Source: Runella sp. SP2
GTDB lineage: Bacteria > Bacteroidota > Bacteroidia > Cytophagales > Spirosomataceae
Assembly: GCF_003711225.1 (NCBI RefSeq)
Contig: NZ_CP031030.1
Location: 5,817,501 to 5,881,500, forward strand
DNA length: 64,000 nucleotides
Direction of reading: 5' to 3'
Part shown: positions 25,930 to 35,001 of the stretch, piece after piece
How positions within the stretch are numbered: position 1 is the first letter of the stretch
Layout of the letters: the number at the start of each line of letters is the position of its first letter
Notes under the pieces: model-generated
Told to the model about the DNA's origin: nothing
The model's input: the letters and a program-made list of their open reading frames with translations, nothing else
Database searches by the model: none
Program-made: the position numbers and the translations under genes

Positions 25930-26622
25930 TTATGAAAATTCTATTAATTCAGGTATTCTAAACCTATCCCTATTAGCTTCACTTAATCCTTTTTCATTGT
26001 CAGGACTAAGCGCCTGTCGTAAATTTTGCTCACTACCAAGTTCGCCATCAAATGTAGATTTTAACAATTTGGCAAAGGCTGTATAATTAATTTCACCATT
26101 GCGCTGACGGGGCGGCTTAATATACCCCTTTACCGCTAATTCGCTCATTAAATGAGCTAATAACGAAGGTGTAGCAATCCACTCTAATTTTTGATTTTTA
26201 GCGGGAACATCCTGATACTCTGCATATAACCGTTTGATATATTGGTAAAAATCATAACGCCCCAAATCTTCTGCCAAGTCGCTAATTACCCTTAATCTAT
26301 CATCTACTTTTGTATCAAGATTATAGGCAATTGGCATCATTATACTTGATTCGTAACTACGCTTAAAATGATACTCAAAATCCGTATCCAAATACTCACT
26401 TAATAGCTGTAATTGGTCTAAGCTTTTATCAAAGTCGTTATTCAAATCCCTCAATTGCCGCCCAAACTCCTCTTTTCTCAACTGATTAATTAGACTTACT
26501 TCATCATCATTTGGCAAAAAAGGGCTACAACCAACATAATGACCATCAAAACGCCCTTTATCATTTCTAAGCTCCAATAGAACATCAAAATATTTTGCTA
26601 CTTTAATTTCAGGACTTTTCAT
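25930..26622 (-). CDS. Hypothetical protein, possibly RteC-like, 230 aa
   Basis: An acidic helical protein (FDKSLDQLQLLSEYLDTDFEYHF). The C-terminal segment IATPSLLAHLMSELAVKGYI followed by INYTAFAKLLKSTFDGELG has the pattern of RteC-type domains that control excision in Bacteroidota mobile elements; the resemblance is weak. Lies 34 bp downstream of the integrase on the same strand, so probably in its transcript. Regulatory role is a guess. Confidence 0.55.
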   Translation of the reverse strand: MKSPEIKVAKYFDVLLELRNDKGRFDGHYVGCSPFLPNDDEVSLINQLRKEEFGRQLRDLNNDFDKSLDQLQLLSEYLDTDFEYHFKRSYESSIMMPIAYNLDTKVDDRLRVISDLAEDLGRYDFYQYIKRLYAEYQDVPAKNQKLEWIATPSLLAHLMSELAVKGYIKPPRQRNGEINYTAFAKLLKSTFDGELGSEQNLRQALSPDNEKGLSEANRDRFRIPELIEFS

Positions 26623-26656
26623 ATCAAAATTTAATTTGGATTAATAACTAAACACT

Positions 26657-27964
26657 TTATTTACTGACCTCGAAAAGTCGTTTTTGTTTCCCTTCCCATG
26701 CAGCGGCTATAATTTGGGCGTGTTCCTCCTCCGATAGTTTGATATAAGACAAAAACGCCTTTTCCGTTCGATGCCCCGTTATTTTCATAATGGTTATAGT
26801 AGGTATATCCATTTTGTAAGCGTTTGTAGCAAATGACCGTCTAGCCGTGTGAGTGCTGACCAATTCCCATTTTTCAAAAGTCTGTGTAATTCTTACCCCC
26901 GCTTTAGTGATTGATTTATGCACTAATTCATCCATACCCGAAAGCCTACATAGTTCTTTCAAGTAATCATTCATTTTTTGATTAGAAATGGCACGGGGTA
27001 AATTGCCGTCATATCTCCCTAATATAGCCTTAACTATTGGATGGCATGGTATTACTACCTTTCCGCCTGTTTTTGCTTGTTCTAGCCTAATTACACCCTC
27101 TTTTACGTGTTCGGGGCGTACATTGGTTAAGTCAGAAAACCGTAAACCAGTCCAACAGCCCACTAAGAACAAATCACGTACACGTTCTAAGCGAACATTT
27201 TTAGATAGGTCAAATTCATAAAGCGCCTGTAACTCTGCTTCTGTCAAGTAAATACTATCGGCACTTTCTTTGACTACTTTAAACCGCCTACTTTTATAAT
27301 CAGCCTTTACATTAATTCCTTTAGCCGTCGCCTCATTGAGAAACGTTTTTAAAGTCTGTATGTACTTGCCTACGTTGTTAGCTGCAAATTTTTTACGGTT
27401 GGTTAGATACTCCGTAAAATCCCCGTAGAAATCCAAGTCCATTGAATCAAAATCAATTTTTCTTGAATACCCTTTACCAAATTCTTGCAGCACATCAAAA
27501 ACCGTTTTATACTTCTGTATAGTCCTATACTCAATTTTTTTGCCGCTTGATGGGTTGACCCGTTCGGGAGACTTTTCTATAAATTCTCGAATGAAAGCAA
27601 ATAAAGGCGACTCAGTAGGCACAACGGGTACAGGTACAGGAGTTAGAAAAGCCTCAATTTTTTGCCTAAATGTATCTTTGGTTAAAGTTAGTTCACTCCG
27701 TAACTCCTCTATTATCCCCAATGCCTCTACCTCAATTTTATGCAATCGGTCATTTATTTTTCTAGCATTGGGAAAATCACTAACCAACCTCACTTTATTA
27801 TTTCCCCACCATTTAGACAAAACAAACTGACCCGTATTAATCCGAACCCGTTGTTTATCAAAACAAGCTACCAAATAAATAGGGCGTGGCGAATCTAGTT
27901 CAGGGCGTATTACTTCAAATTTTATGCCTGTCCTTTCGTTGCGAACTCTTTTCAATTTTGCCAT
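26657..27964 (-). CDS. Tyrosine recombinase / integrase
   Basis: A 435-aa phage/ICE-type integrase. Arm-binding-like N-terminus, SAM-like core-binding domain around 118-220, catalytic domain from about 235. Catalytic residues visible: Arg275 (TGLRFSDL), Lys298 or Lys302 (QAKTGGK), His372 and Arg375 (THTARRS), His398 (TGHRTEKAF), Tyr407 (SYIKL). It would recombine the tRNA-end core sites. Located at the right end, reading inward. Its promoter lies beside the right arm motif, so binding could repress its own expression. Confidence 0.95.
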   Translation of the reverse strand: MAKLKRVRNERTGIKFEVIRPELDSPRPIYLVACFDKQRVRINTGQFVLSKWWGNNKVRLVSDFPNARKINDRLHKIEVEALGIIEELRSELTLTKDTFRQKIEAFLTPVPVPVVPTESPLFAFIREFIEKSPERVNPSSGKKIEYRTIQKYKTVFDVLQEFGKGYSRKIDFDSMDLDFYGDFTEYLTNRKKFAANNVGKYIQTLKTFLNEATAKGINVKADYKSRRFKVVKESADSIYLTEAELQALYEFDLSKNVRLERVRDLFLVGCWTGLRFSDLTNVRPEHVKEGVIRLEQAKTGGKVVIPCHPIVKAILGRYDGNLPRAISNQKMNDYLKELCRLSGMDELVHKSITKAGVRITQTFEKWELVSTHTARRSFATNAYKMDIPTITIMKITGHRTEKAFLSYIKLSEEEHAQIIAAAWEGKQKRLFEVSK

Positions 27965-27989
27965 TTTCTACAAAATATTTAGACGTTCA

Positions 27990-28020
27990 CAAACATACCA
28001 TTTTTACCGACACCAAACAA
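27990..28020 (-). promoter_or_regulatory. Promoter of the integrase gene
   Basis: On minus, TTG (28020-28018), 20 bp, then TATGTTTG (27997-27990) fits the Bacteroidota -33/-7 pattern. It lies 26 bp before the start codon and abuts the arm motif at 28025. Confidence 0.55.
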
Positions 28021-28024
28021 TTAT

Positions 28025-28045
28025 CGTAGGCATTAACGTAGGCAT
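28025..28045 (+). promoter_or_regulatory. Putative integrase arm-type sites, right end
   Basis: cgtaggcattaacgtaggca, the right-hand counterpart of 19264-19285 (one base different, same orientation), next to the integrase promoter. Confidence 0.6.
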
Positions 28046-28180
28046 AACTATTTATTTTATTTGAATCTAGCTTAATTTAACTTAATCAACAAATAGTCAA
28101 AAACAAAGCTAAAAGCATTAAAAACAACACTTTATGGGCTTTTTCAGAAAGACAACAAGGAAACAAAATTAAAAAGGTTA

Positions 28181-28200
28181 GAGTCCTGTTCCCGCTACAA
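28181..28200 (+). repeat. Attachment site, right (attR core)
   Basis: Identical 20-bp copy of the tRNA 3' end; not a second tRNA because the rest of the cloverleaf is missing. Confidence 0.92.
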
Positions 28201-28203
28201 AGT

Positions 28204-28250
28204 AAAAGTGCAACAAGTTGGTCATCAATCTGTTGCACTTTTTTGTTTTT
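28204..28250 (+). terminator. Displaced native terminator of the initiator tRNA
   Basis: The stem aaaagtgcaaca (28204-28215) / tgttgcactttt (28231-28242) is perfect and followed by ttttgttttt. Before integration it would have been just behind the tRNA. Confidence 0.8.
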
Positions 28251-28274
28251 CTACAATGGACAGCTTAGAGGACG

Positions 28275-28808
28275 TTATGGCAACGTCTGTGCACCGTATG
28301 TTTTTTCTTCCAATGTTTTACGGCTACCTCCTACTCCTTTTTTTACCGTAATCACATACAAATTATCATAATCCGACGATTCTATTTTTGCTTTTGTTGG
28401 TGTTACACCAAATCCCTTGACGATTTCTAACACCGTGTCGCTGTGGCCCACAATTACTACATTTTGCTTGCCTATTTTTTCCACTGTTTTTACAATGGCT
28501 TCGGTAGGATATGGTTCGTACACCTCGTATCCTTTTCCTGTAACATCACAAAGAACTTGAGCCGTCTGTCGGTTTCGTTGGTATTTTGTTCCAAAAATTC
28601 GGTCAATGTTTTTGTTTTTTAAGCTATCTGCCAAAGCCTGCGCCCGTTGTAAGCCCGCGCTAGACAACGGCGTATCTGCACTTTGGTCAAGCCGCTCGGC
28701 GTGTCGAACTACATATATTTTTGAAGTGTAACAAGCCGATAAACTCAGCCATAAACCTACCATCAACAAACTATTTATTTTCCCTAACTTATTCACGTTT
28801 GTGCACAT
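28275..28808 (-). CDS. Histidine phosphatase (SixA/PGM-like) lipoprotein
   Basis: 177 aa from the ATG at 28808, which gives a lipoprotein signal ending in LSLSAC with the lipidated Cys26; an upstream ATG at 28907 would overlap the TPR gene and is rejected. The branch-1 histidine phosphatase motif is YVVRHAERL (RHA rather than the usual RHG), with LSSAGLQRAQALADSL and the second catalytic GHSDT. Likely an envelope-anchored phosphohistidine or small phosphate-ester phosphatase. Starts 22 bp after the TPR gene; same operon. Confidence 0.85.
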   Translation of the reverse strand: MCTNVNKLGKINSLLMVGLWLSLSACYTSKIYVVRHAERLDQSADTPLSSAGLQRAQALADSLKNKNIDRIFGTKYQRNRQTAQVLCDVTGKGYEVYEPYPTEAIVKTVEKIGKQNVVIVGHSDTVLEIVKGFGVTPTKAKIESSDYDNLYVITVKKGVGGSRKTLEEKTYGAQTLP

Positions 28809-28811
28809 TAT

Positions 28812-28820
28812 TGTGGATAA
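28812..28820 (-). promoter_or_regulatory. Perfect DnaA-box 9-mer
   Basis: TGTGGATAA, the reverse complement of TTATCCACA, lies between the TPR gene and the phosphatase start, about 2 kb left of the DnaA-box cluster. Confidence 0.5.
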
Positions 28821-28830
28821 CTGTTGATTC

Positions 28831-30669
28831 TTAAAGGTTGTCTCCCCGCAGTTGTCTAAATCGTTTTCGTGCATCAGCCGCGTAAATACTCGCTGGATAC
28901 TTTTCAAGCAATTTTTGATACAACTCCATTGATTTGTCTTTGTCCTTGAGTCGATTTTGGTACAAATCGGCCATCATGTAAAGTGCATCATCGCCAAGAA
29001 TGTCCATTGCATACTTATCCACAATTACCTGCAAGTTTTCCACTGCTTTTACATTATCCCCCATTTTGGCGTAGGTTTTTGCTTTAAGCCACAAAATTTC
29101 GTCGGCCAGTGTATGGTCTTTGTATTTTTTCAACATCTCGTCTAAGCGCCCTAGCGCAAGCTCTGGTTGATTCTGATACAAAAGCAGGTCAATCGACGCA
29201 TATTCCTTCATCGCGTCTTCTGAGGTATCTAAACCCGTATTATCTTGAATTAATAGACTCAACGAGCCTGCATCGTTCGCAATCTCGCGGGATGTGGCCA
29301 TTTTCAGGATGTCCAGTAAGGCTTTCGACAGTTCAAAATCGCCCGTATAATAAAATTGTCGTGCGTTTCTAAGTTTGGCCTCATACCCAAGAGGGGTTTC
29401 TTTTTGTGACTTTTCCACTTGAGAGTACAGCAATGTGGATTCCCAAGGCTCATTTTTCAACAAATAAATATCTCCCAAGTCTAATTTACATTTGTCGATA
29501 AAATCACTTTCAGCACGTCCAATTTTAACAGCATCTTGAAGCACCACAATGGCCGAATCTTTGTCATCCATGTAAAACGCGTATAAATTGGCCATGCTGC
29601 GCATCGCTTCTAAGGTGCGGTTGTTTTGTCCCAACTCCGATAATAATTTTCGATAATCATCAATCAGTTTACGCACGCTTGGTTTTTCAATCGGAAACGT
29701 GTTTTTCACTTGTTCTTCTCTGGCCACAATCACCATACGGCGTGCATAAGGATACAACTGCCCTTGCGGATATTCTTTGATCAGATAATCGAATGATTGA
29801 ATGGCCGCGTTGTAATCTTTGTTTTGCAGCGCCAAGTTTCCTAAGTCAAAAACTTTTGTTCCGTTGTATTTGAGCCTTCTATCAAGTGCTCTTTCCTGGA
29901 TGAATGCTTTTCCGAATTGTTTTTTCTGGGTAAAAAACCAAATCAGCATCTCAGCATAGAAAGTTTCATTTGGGTGCCGCTGAATTTTTTCATACAATAC
30001 TTTCTCAAATTTCGCTTGGTCTTTTTCTTCTTTGAGAAAATCTTGCAAATAGTTTTGAATCACTTCTTTGTTTTGAATGGCCAAACCAAGACTCAGCAAT
30101 TCTTCAATCATTTGTTCGGTCTTTCCCGTTTGGGCATACAATGACGCCAGCTCCATTTTGAAAATAGATTCGTTGCCCGCCGCAGCACGTCCTTTCAGTA
30201 AGGCCCCTATCGCCGCTTCTGTGTTGTCTATTTCCCGAAACTCATCAGAGAGTTCTTTATACGCATTGATGTCCTTAGAAGGCACTTGTGCTAGGCTTTC
30301 ATCGTATTTCTGCATTGCTTGGGGCATTTGTCCCGTTTGTTCGAGCATGCGTCCCCAATAGAGCGTATATAAATAGCCAAACCGAGCGTCTGATTTTTGC
30401 TGGCGTTTGAAAAACTTTTCCGCTTCTTCAAAATCCTTCAATTTAATTGAACAGCTCACATACCTTCTCAGATAAATCTTGTTGAAGTCTTTGCGTAATA
30501 TTTTTTGATAAAGCGCAACGACTTTATCACACTCTCCTTTTTGAAAATAGGCATCCGCTAAGTCAGCGTCGCTTTGCGCATAAGCCACACTGGTCATTAA
30601 CCACAAGCCTAGCCCCACGAGTAGTATCCACACCCGATTTGGGGTTATACACACTTTTTCTTTTCCCAT
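28831..30669 (-). CDS. Secreted tetratricopeptide-repeat protein
   Basis: 612 aa from the ATG at 30669 (MGKEKVCITPNRVWILLVG); signal peptide ending near SVAYAQ. The rest is nearly all TPR helices (for example DADLADAYFQKGECDKVVALYQKIL and DDALYMMADLYQNRLKDKDKSMELYQKLLEKYP). Probably a periplasmic scaffold protein. The C-terminal repeats resemble YbgF/BamD-like outer-membrane helpers, but no specific partner can be named. Forms an operon with the phosphatase. Its upstream region is the DnaA-box-rich gap. Confidence 0.85.
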   Translation of the reverse strand: MGKEKVCITPNRVWILLVGLGLWLMTSVAYAQSDADLADAYFQKGECDKVVALYQKILRKDFNKIYLRRYVSCSIKLKDFEEAEKFFKRQQKSDARFGYLYTLYWGRMLEQTGQMPQAMQKYDESLAQVPSKDINAYKELSDEFREIDNTEAAIGALLKGRAAAGNESIFKMELASLYAQTGKTEQMIEELLSLGLAIQNKEVIQNYLQDFLKEEKDQAKFEKVLYEKIQRHPNETFYAEMLIWFFTQKKQFGKAFIQERALDRRLKYNGTKVFDLGNLALQNKDYNAAIQSFDYLIKEYPQGQLYPYARRMVIVAREEQVKNTFPIEKPSVRKLIDDYRKLLSELGQNNRTLEAMRSMANLYAFYMDDKDSAIVVLQDAVKIGRAESDFIDKCKLDLGDIYLLKNEPWESTLLYSQVEKSQKETPLGYEAKLRNARQFYYTGDFELSKALLDILKMATSREIANDAGSLSLLIQDNTGLDTSEDAMKEYASIDLLLYQNQPELALGRLDEMLKKYKDHTLADEILWLKAKTYAKMGDNVKAVENLQVIVDKYAMDILGDDALYMMADLYQNRLKDKDKSMELYQKLLEKYPASIYAADARKRFRQLRGDNL

Positions 30670-30719
30670 TATAAAAACAATAAACATTAATTTTTAAAAC
30701 TATTAAAGTTAATTAAGGC

Positions 30720-31245
30720 CGGGGATAAGTGGAAAACAAAACTATTCACAAGTTTTCCACTTTATTCTAAAACGCTTTTGTGAATAAAATATAAGGTTAT
30801 CCACTTGTTTTTATTTTTTTCCACAACTGAAATTACTGTTTTTCAAGCAAATAAACAATTGTTCACATTTTGCCGTGGATTGTGGATAGTCTTATCAACG
30901 ATGTGGATGACTATTTGTCCACAAAATTCAGTGTGAAAAACACCTTGAAATGATGTGCAAAACCTGTGTAGATTCCCACACAGTGGATGTGGACAAATAA
31001 TTCTCCACAATTCAAAAAGGTTATCGACACCCTTATCCCCGGATTATCCACTAAATTGTGTGAATGAAAACAGTTATCCACAATGTTGTTAACATTTTTT
31101 CCGCCAAATGTTCTTTTTTGTGAAAATGACGTTTCACAAAGTAAAACCTACCTACGCTCATTTTGAGTATGTACAAAAAATGCGCCAAGAGGCGCATTAG
31201 CTTTTCCACATTGTATGTGAATTGTGAATTATTTTGTGGATAAGT
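30720..31245. other. DnaA-box cluster, candidate replication origin
   Basis: A gene-free AT-rich stretch with many 9-mers close to TTATCCACA. Perfect boxes: 31074-31082 (+) and 31235-31243 (-). One- or two-mismatch boxes on + at 30753, 30797, 30817, 30859, 30915, 31001, 31021, 31044 and 31202; on - at 30881-30889, 30902-30910 and 30988-30996. AT-rich runs border it. mnmG, a frequent origin neighbour, and a parS-like site lie 2-4 kb to the right. The head-on orientation of the genes to the right argues against it. Confidence 0.6.
31171..31198 (-). terminator. Terminator of the Ig-like lipoprotein gene
   Basis: aatgcgcc-aaga-ggcgcatt (31179-31198) is a perfect 8-bp stem; on minus it is followed by a T run (ttttgtac). 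Confidence 0.8.
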
Positions 31246-32890
31246 CTATATCTATACCACTCAAGACAAAATTTTTCTTGACTTTGATGACATCAGGATA
31301 AAAAAGAATGGGTTCGGCCAATTTTCGGGTTTTAAAATCGCCCGTATCCCACTTCCCATTCTGGTTTTCATCTACAATGACCCGAATATTATATAGGGCT
31401 GGTTTTAAGTAACTGAATTGGAATGATGGTTTTGTGGATGTTTTGACGACCTCAAATTTCTCGTCCAATAACTCTATAATAAATGGTTGCTTAGCTCCCT
31501 TAATTTCGCCTTCTAACATACCATATTCTTCTTCTTCCATGATGGGAAGTTTATATATCCGCTCTGGAATGGTGTCATTTTCTACGCTAAAAAAAGTGCT
31601 TTTGGGAAGGATTACCTTCAATAACTTACGGGCTGAAATTTGGTGGGTAAGGGTAAGGATTGTTTTATTATTTTCCCATGTATAATCGCTAGGAAGTAGC
31701 TGTTCGGTTTTGAGGCTATCGCTTACCAACTGAATTTGGTTCAACCTAGCCTCTGCTAAGGGTTTATTGAAGGTGAGTTTTAAAGTAAATAATCGAGGTT
31801 CGATTGGGTCATTGTCTTGGTGACTGGCTTTCATATCAAACGGTTCTCTATTGCTTTCGCTATTTTTTCCTGTGTTTCGAGCTTCTCGAAATTTGATTTT
31901 TTGAACGTGTTCAAAAGTGAGTCCTACGGAGTCTCGAATCATAATTTTTGCCACTAATGTATCTTTCCTACTTTTGGTATTGAAGAATTTCAACTCGCTT
32001 GGACCGTTCTGAAGGTAGGGAATGGAGTCGTTTGGATTATCAAATTTTACTTTATAATCCACAAATCCTTTGTCATAATTGATAGAATAATAATAAGTTC
32101 GTGGGATGGTTCCCTTTACTTTTGCAGGGGTAGTATTGGCTAAAAACAGCTTGAGGGAAGCGCCTGAGAATTGCGTAGAATCTTTAATGACGAGGCTATC
32201 TCTTAAATATGCAATCCTCTCCGTCTTCGGATTGTAGGTAAATGAACGGTTTTTGTCATCGAAAGCTACAAGTCGATAAAGGTTGGACTGAATATTTTCG
32301 ATACTAAACCTTCCCGAACTATCAGACCGTGTAAAATACATTGGCTTCATTTTTTCGATATTGAGTGTATCCGAATGTGGGTAGAGGCCAACCAAAACAT
32401 CAATCATGGGCTTGTTGGTCTGTACATCTTTCACCTCTCCCCTAACGAGTGCAGAGTCGATACCAATCCCTGTACTAAACACGAGTCGTAAATTTTTAGC
32501 AGGATTTTTTTCGCTAAAATCTTTGATAGCATCCCCAAACGAAAACGAATATGTCTTGGCTGAATCCAATGATTTTTTAAATACAAGCCGAACACTCGTT
32601 GGTTTGGCTTTGTACTCATACTCGCCTGGGTCGGGTGTAACCAACAATTTTTGCTGTAGGTTTTCGGCTACAATGTACTCGTCAAATTCAAGTTCAATGG
32701 TTTTTCCTTTGTAGTTGGTTTGCTTATTTTCAGGAATACTCTTTATCAACTTTGGCGGAATTGTATCTCGTTTTCCTCCCGTTGGAGAAATGGGTTGAGA
32801 GCAACCTAGTAGTAAGAAGTAAAAAGCAGCCGTCAGCAGACTGTAAATTCGAAGTGTATTTACTAACTGTTTTATGTCGAAGGAACTCAT
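31229..32890 (-). CDS. Ig-like (SbsA/Big_5-type) domain lipoprotein
   Basis: 553 aa from the ATG at 32890; the lipobox FLLLGC follows a hydrophobic h-region. After it, TGGKRDTIPPKLIKSIPENK opens an Ig-like SbsA domain (about 35-130), followed by a carboxypeptidase-regulatory-like repeat (RGEVKDVQTNKPMIDVLVGL) and a C-terminal segment with DENQNGKWDTGDF, a calcium-loop-like motif. This layout (Ig-like domain-containing protein) is common in Bacteroidota envelopes; function unknown. A longer start at 32944 would place a terminator hairpin inside the coding region. Confidence 0.85.
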   Translation of the reverse strand: MSSFDIKQLVNTLRIYSLLTAAFYFLLLGCSQPISPTGGKRDTIPPKLIKSIPENKQTNYKGKTIELEFDEYIVAENLQQKLLVTPDPGEYEYKAKPTSVRLVFKKSLDSAKTYSFSFGDAIKDFSEKNPAKNLRLVFSTGIGIDSALVRGEVKDVQTNKPMIDVLVGLYPHSDTLNIEKMKPMYFTRSDSSGRFSIENIQSNLYRLVAFDDKNRSFTYNPKTERIAYLRDSLVIKDSTQFSGASLKLFLANTTPAKVKGTIPRTYYYSINYDKGFVDYKVKFDNPNDSIPYLQNGPSELKFFNTKSRKDTLVAKIMIRDSVGLTFEHVQKIKFREARNTGKNSESNREPFDMKASHQDNDPIEPRLFTLKLTFNKPLAEARLNQIQLVSDSLKTEQLLPSDYTWENNKTILTLTHQISARKLLKVILPKSTFFSVENDTIPERIYKLPIMEEEEYGMLEGEIKGAKQPFIIELLDEKFEVVKTSTKPSFQFSYLKPALYNIRVIVDENQNGKWDTGDFKTRKLAEPILFYPDVIKVKKNFVLSGIDIDLSTK

Positions 32891-32920
32891 GTGTTGGGCG
32901 AAATTTTTAACAAAAATAAA

Positions 32921-32940
32921 AAGGGCTTTTGTTAGCCCTT
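32921..32940 (-). terminator. Hairpin between mnmG and the Ig-like gene
   Basis: aagggc/gccctt with an 8-nt loop, followed on minus by tttttatttttg. A second, tandem terminator behind mnmG. Confidence 0.65.
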
Positions 32941-32986
32941 GCAAATTAACATCTTTTAAAATGAGTTTATTGTTTGACGACTTTCT

Positions 32987-33029
32987 ACCAAAATAAAAGG
33001 GAGCTTTGAAAGCCCCCTTTTATTTTGGT
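32987..33029 (-). terminator. Terminator of mnmG
   Basis: accaaaataaaaggg (32987-33001) pairs with cccttttattttggt (33015-33029) around a 13-nt loop; 15-bp stem with a T-rich 3' arm. Confidence 0.8.
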
Positions 33030-33041
33030 AATCAATAAAAA

Positions 33042-34904
33042 TCAGCGTCCTATGTGGATTAATAAAACCGAAACATCTGAAGGACTAACTCCGCTGATTC
33101 TGGAGGCTTGCCCCAAAGTGTGCGGTCTAATGGTTTTAAGTTTTTGTCGGCCTTCAAAAGAAAGCGCAGGGACTTTGTCATAATCGAAATTGGGGATGAT
33201 TTCGAGGTCTTCCAACTTGTTCATTTTTTCGACCATTAATCTTTCCTTTTCGATGTAGCTTTCGTATTTCACTTTTATCATGGCCTGTTCTGCCGACTCT
33301 TCATTAAAGCCATTTAAAAATGTGGCAAAGCTTTCACTGAGTTTTTTGATGTCTTCGATTTCTACATCAGGCCGTTTTAGCAATTGATACAGGGGCTGTT
33401 TTTCTCGAATAGGAGACGTACCTATCTCTGCCAAAATCGGATTTACTTCATTGGGCGTTACTTTCACTTTTTGAAGCTCTTCTAAAATTACCTCGGTATT
33501 GGCAATTTTTTCTTGTACACGAACTAAACGTGCTTCGCTGGCCAACCCTATCTTATGCCCTAATGCCGTGAGTCGAATATCGGCATTGTCTTGGCGGAGT
33601 AAAGTACGGTACTCTGCCCTAGAGGTAAACATTCGGTACGGTTCTTCCGTCCCTTTGTTAACGAGGTCATCAATCAATACACCAATGTATGCTTCGGATC
33701 TTTTTAAAATAAAAGCATCTAACTCGTGCGCATTTTGGTGCGCATTGATTCCTGCAATGAGTCCTTGACATGCTGCTTCTTCGTACCCTGTCGTTCCGTT
33801 GATTTGACCTGCAAAGAATAAATTACCAATCAAGTGAGTTTCTAGGGTGAGTTTTAGTTGAGTTGGGGGGAAATAATCATACTCAATGGCGTACCCTGGT
33901 CGGAACATTTTTGCATTTTCAAAACCTGGTATAAGTCGAATGGCTTTGTATTGAATATCCTCTGGAAGTGATGTCGAAAAACCGTTGATATACATTTCTA
34001 CGGTTGACCAGCCTTCGGGTTCTACAAAAATTTGGTGACTGTCTTTGTCTGCAAAACGATTGATTTTATCTTCTACTGATGGACAGTAACGCGGTCCAAG
34101 CCCTTTAATCCGCCCCGTAAACATGGGTGATTTGTCGAACCCAGTTCTTAAAACACCATGTACTTTTTCATTGGTATAGGTAATCCAGCAACTTCTTTGA
34201 TGGGTAAGGGGTGGGGTGTCGGTATAAGAAAACTTGCTTGGGATTTCATCGCCTGGCTGTTCTTCCATCTTTGTATAGTCTAGCGAACGACCGTCTATGC
34301 GAGGTGGCGTACCTGTTTTCATTCGCCCTGACTCAAACCCCAATTGAATAAGTTGTTCGGTGATTCCAGTGGCAGCCTTCTCCCCTACCCTACCTCCTCC
34401 AAATTGTTTTTCGCCAATATGGATTAATCCGTTTAAGAATGTACCGTTGGTTAGCACCACAGCCTTCGCGGTAATTTCCACGCCGAGTGAGGTTTTTACC
34501 CCAACAGCTCTGTTATCTTTTACAATAATTTCTTTCGCTGTGTCTTGCCAGATGTCCACGTTTGGGGTTTGTTCCAATGTCATTCGCCATTCTTCCGCAA
34601 AACGCATACGGTCACTTTGGCATCTTGGCGACCACATTGCGGGCCCTTTTGAGCGATTCAACATTCGGAATTGAATCATGGTTTTATCGCTAATTATTCC
34701 TGACTGTCCTCCAAGTGCATCAATTTCTCGTACAATTTGCCCTTTTGCTACACCGCCCATTGCTGGGTTACACGACATCTGAGCAATCGTGTGCATATTC
34801 ATTGTGATGAGTAAAACGTGGGAGCCCATGTTTGCCGCTGCCGCCGCTGCCTCACAACCTGCGTGCCCCGCTCCTACTACAATCACGTCGTATTCTGGAA
34901 ACAT
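33042..34904 (-). CDS. mnmG: tRNA uridine-34 carboxymethylaminomethyl modification enzyme MnmG (GidA)
   Basis: A 620-aa FAD enzyme. The N-terminal dinucleotide fold is VIVVGAGHAGCEAAAAAANMG. The MnmG core includes CNPAMGGVAKGQIVREIDAL and FRMLNRSKGPAMWSPRCQ, and the motif GQINGTTGYEEAACQGL is intact. The C-terminal helical domain binds MnmE and tRNA. With MnmE it modifies the wobble uridine of several tRNAs. Full length for the family. Often found beside oriC in bacteria, in keeping with the DnaA-box cluster 2 kb downstream. Confidence 0.97.
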   Translation of the reverse strand: MFPEYDVIVVGAGHAGCEAAAAAANMGSHVLLITMNMHTIAQMSCNPAMGGVAKGQIVREIDALGGQSGIISDKTMIQFRMLNRSKGPAMWSPRCQSDRMRFAEEWRMTLEQTPNVDIWQDTAKEIIVKDNRAVGVKTSLGVEITAKAVVLTNGTFLNGLIHIGEKQFGGGRVGEKAATGITEQLIQLGFESGRMKTGTPPRIDGRSLDYTKMEEQPGDEIPSKFSYTDTPPLTHQRSCWITYTNEKVHGVLRTGFDKSPMFTGRIKGLGPRYCPSVEDKINRFADKDSHQIFVEPEGWSTVEMYINGFSTSLPEDIQYKAIRLIPGFENAKMFRPGYAIEYDYFPPTQLKLTLETHLIGNLFFAGQINGTTGYEEAACQGLIAGINAHQNAHELDAFILKRSEAYIGVLIDDLVNKGTEEPYRMFTSRAEYRTLLRQDNADIRLTALGHKIGLASEARLVRVQEKIANTEVILEELQKVKVTPNEVNPILAEIGTSPIREKQPLYQLLKRPDVEIEDIKKLSESFATFLNGFNEESAEQAMIKVKYESYIEKERLMVEKMNKLEDLEIIPNFDYDKVPALSFEGRQKLKTIRPHTLGQASRISGVSPSDVSVLLIHIGR

Positions 34905-34966
34905 AAAGTTTTTGTTTAATTAATCAAATGTCGTGAAAATGTACTGTTTTGTGGAAAATCTAAAAA

Positions 34967-34982
34967 TGTTTCACATGAAACA
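34967..34982. promoter_or_regulatory. parS-like site
   Basis: TGTTTCACATGAAACA differs from the bacterial parS consensus (TGTTTCACGTGAAACA) at one base. It sits within a 12-bp-arm palindrome, 34962-34987, in the mnmG upstream gap. ParB sites cluster around chromosomal origins, which supports an origin nearby. No parA/parB gene in the window. Confidence 0.55.
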
Positions 34983-35001
34983 TTTTTGTAAAGAGTCAGA
35001 T

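Noticed and set aside
28175-28207. Second tRNA gene
   Set aside because: Only the 3' 17 nt of the tRNA are present; it is the attR copy.
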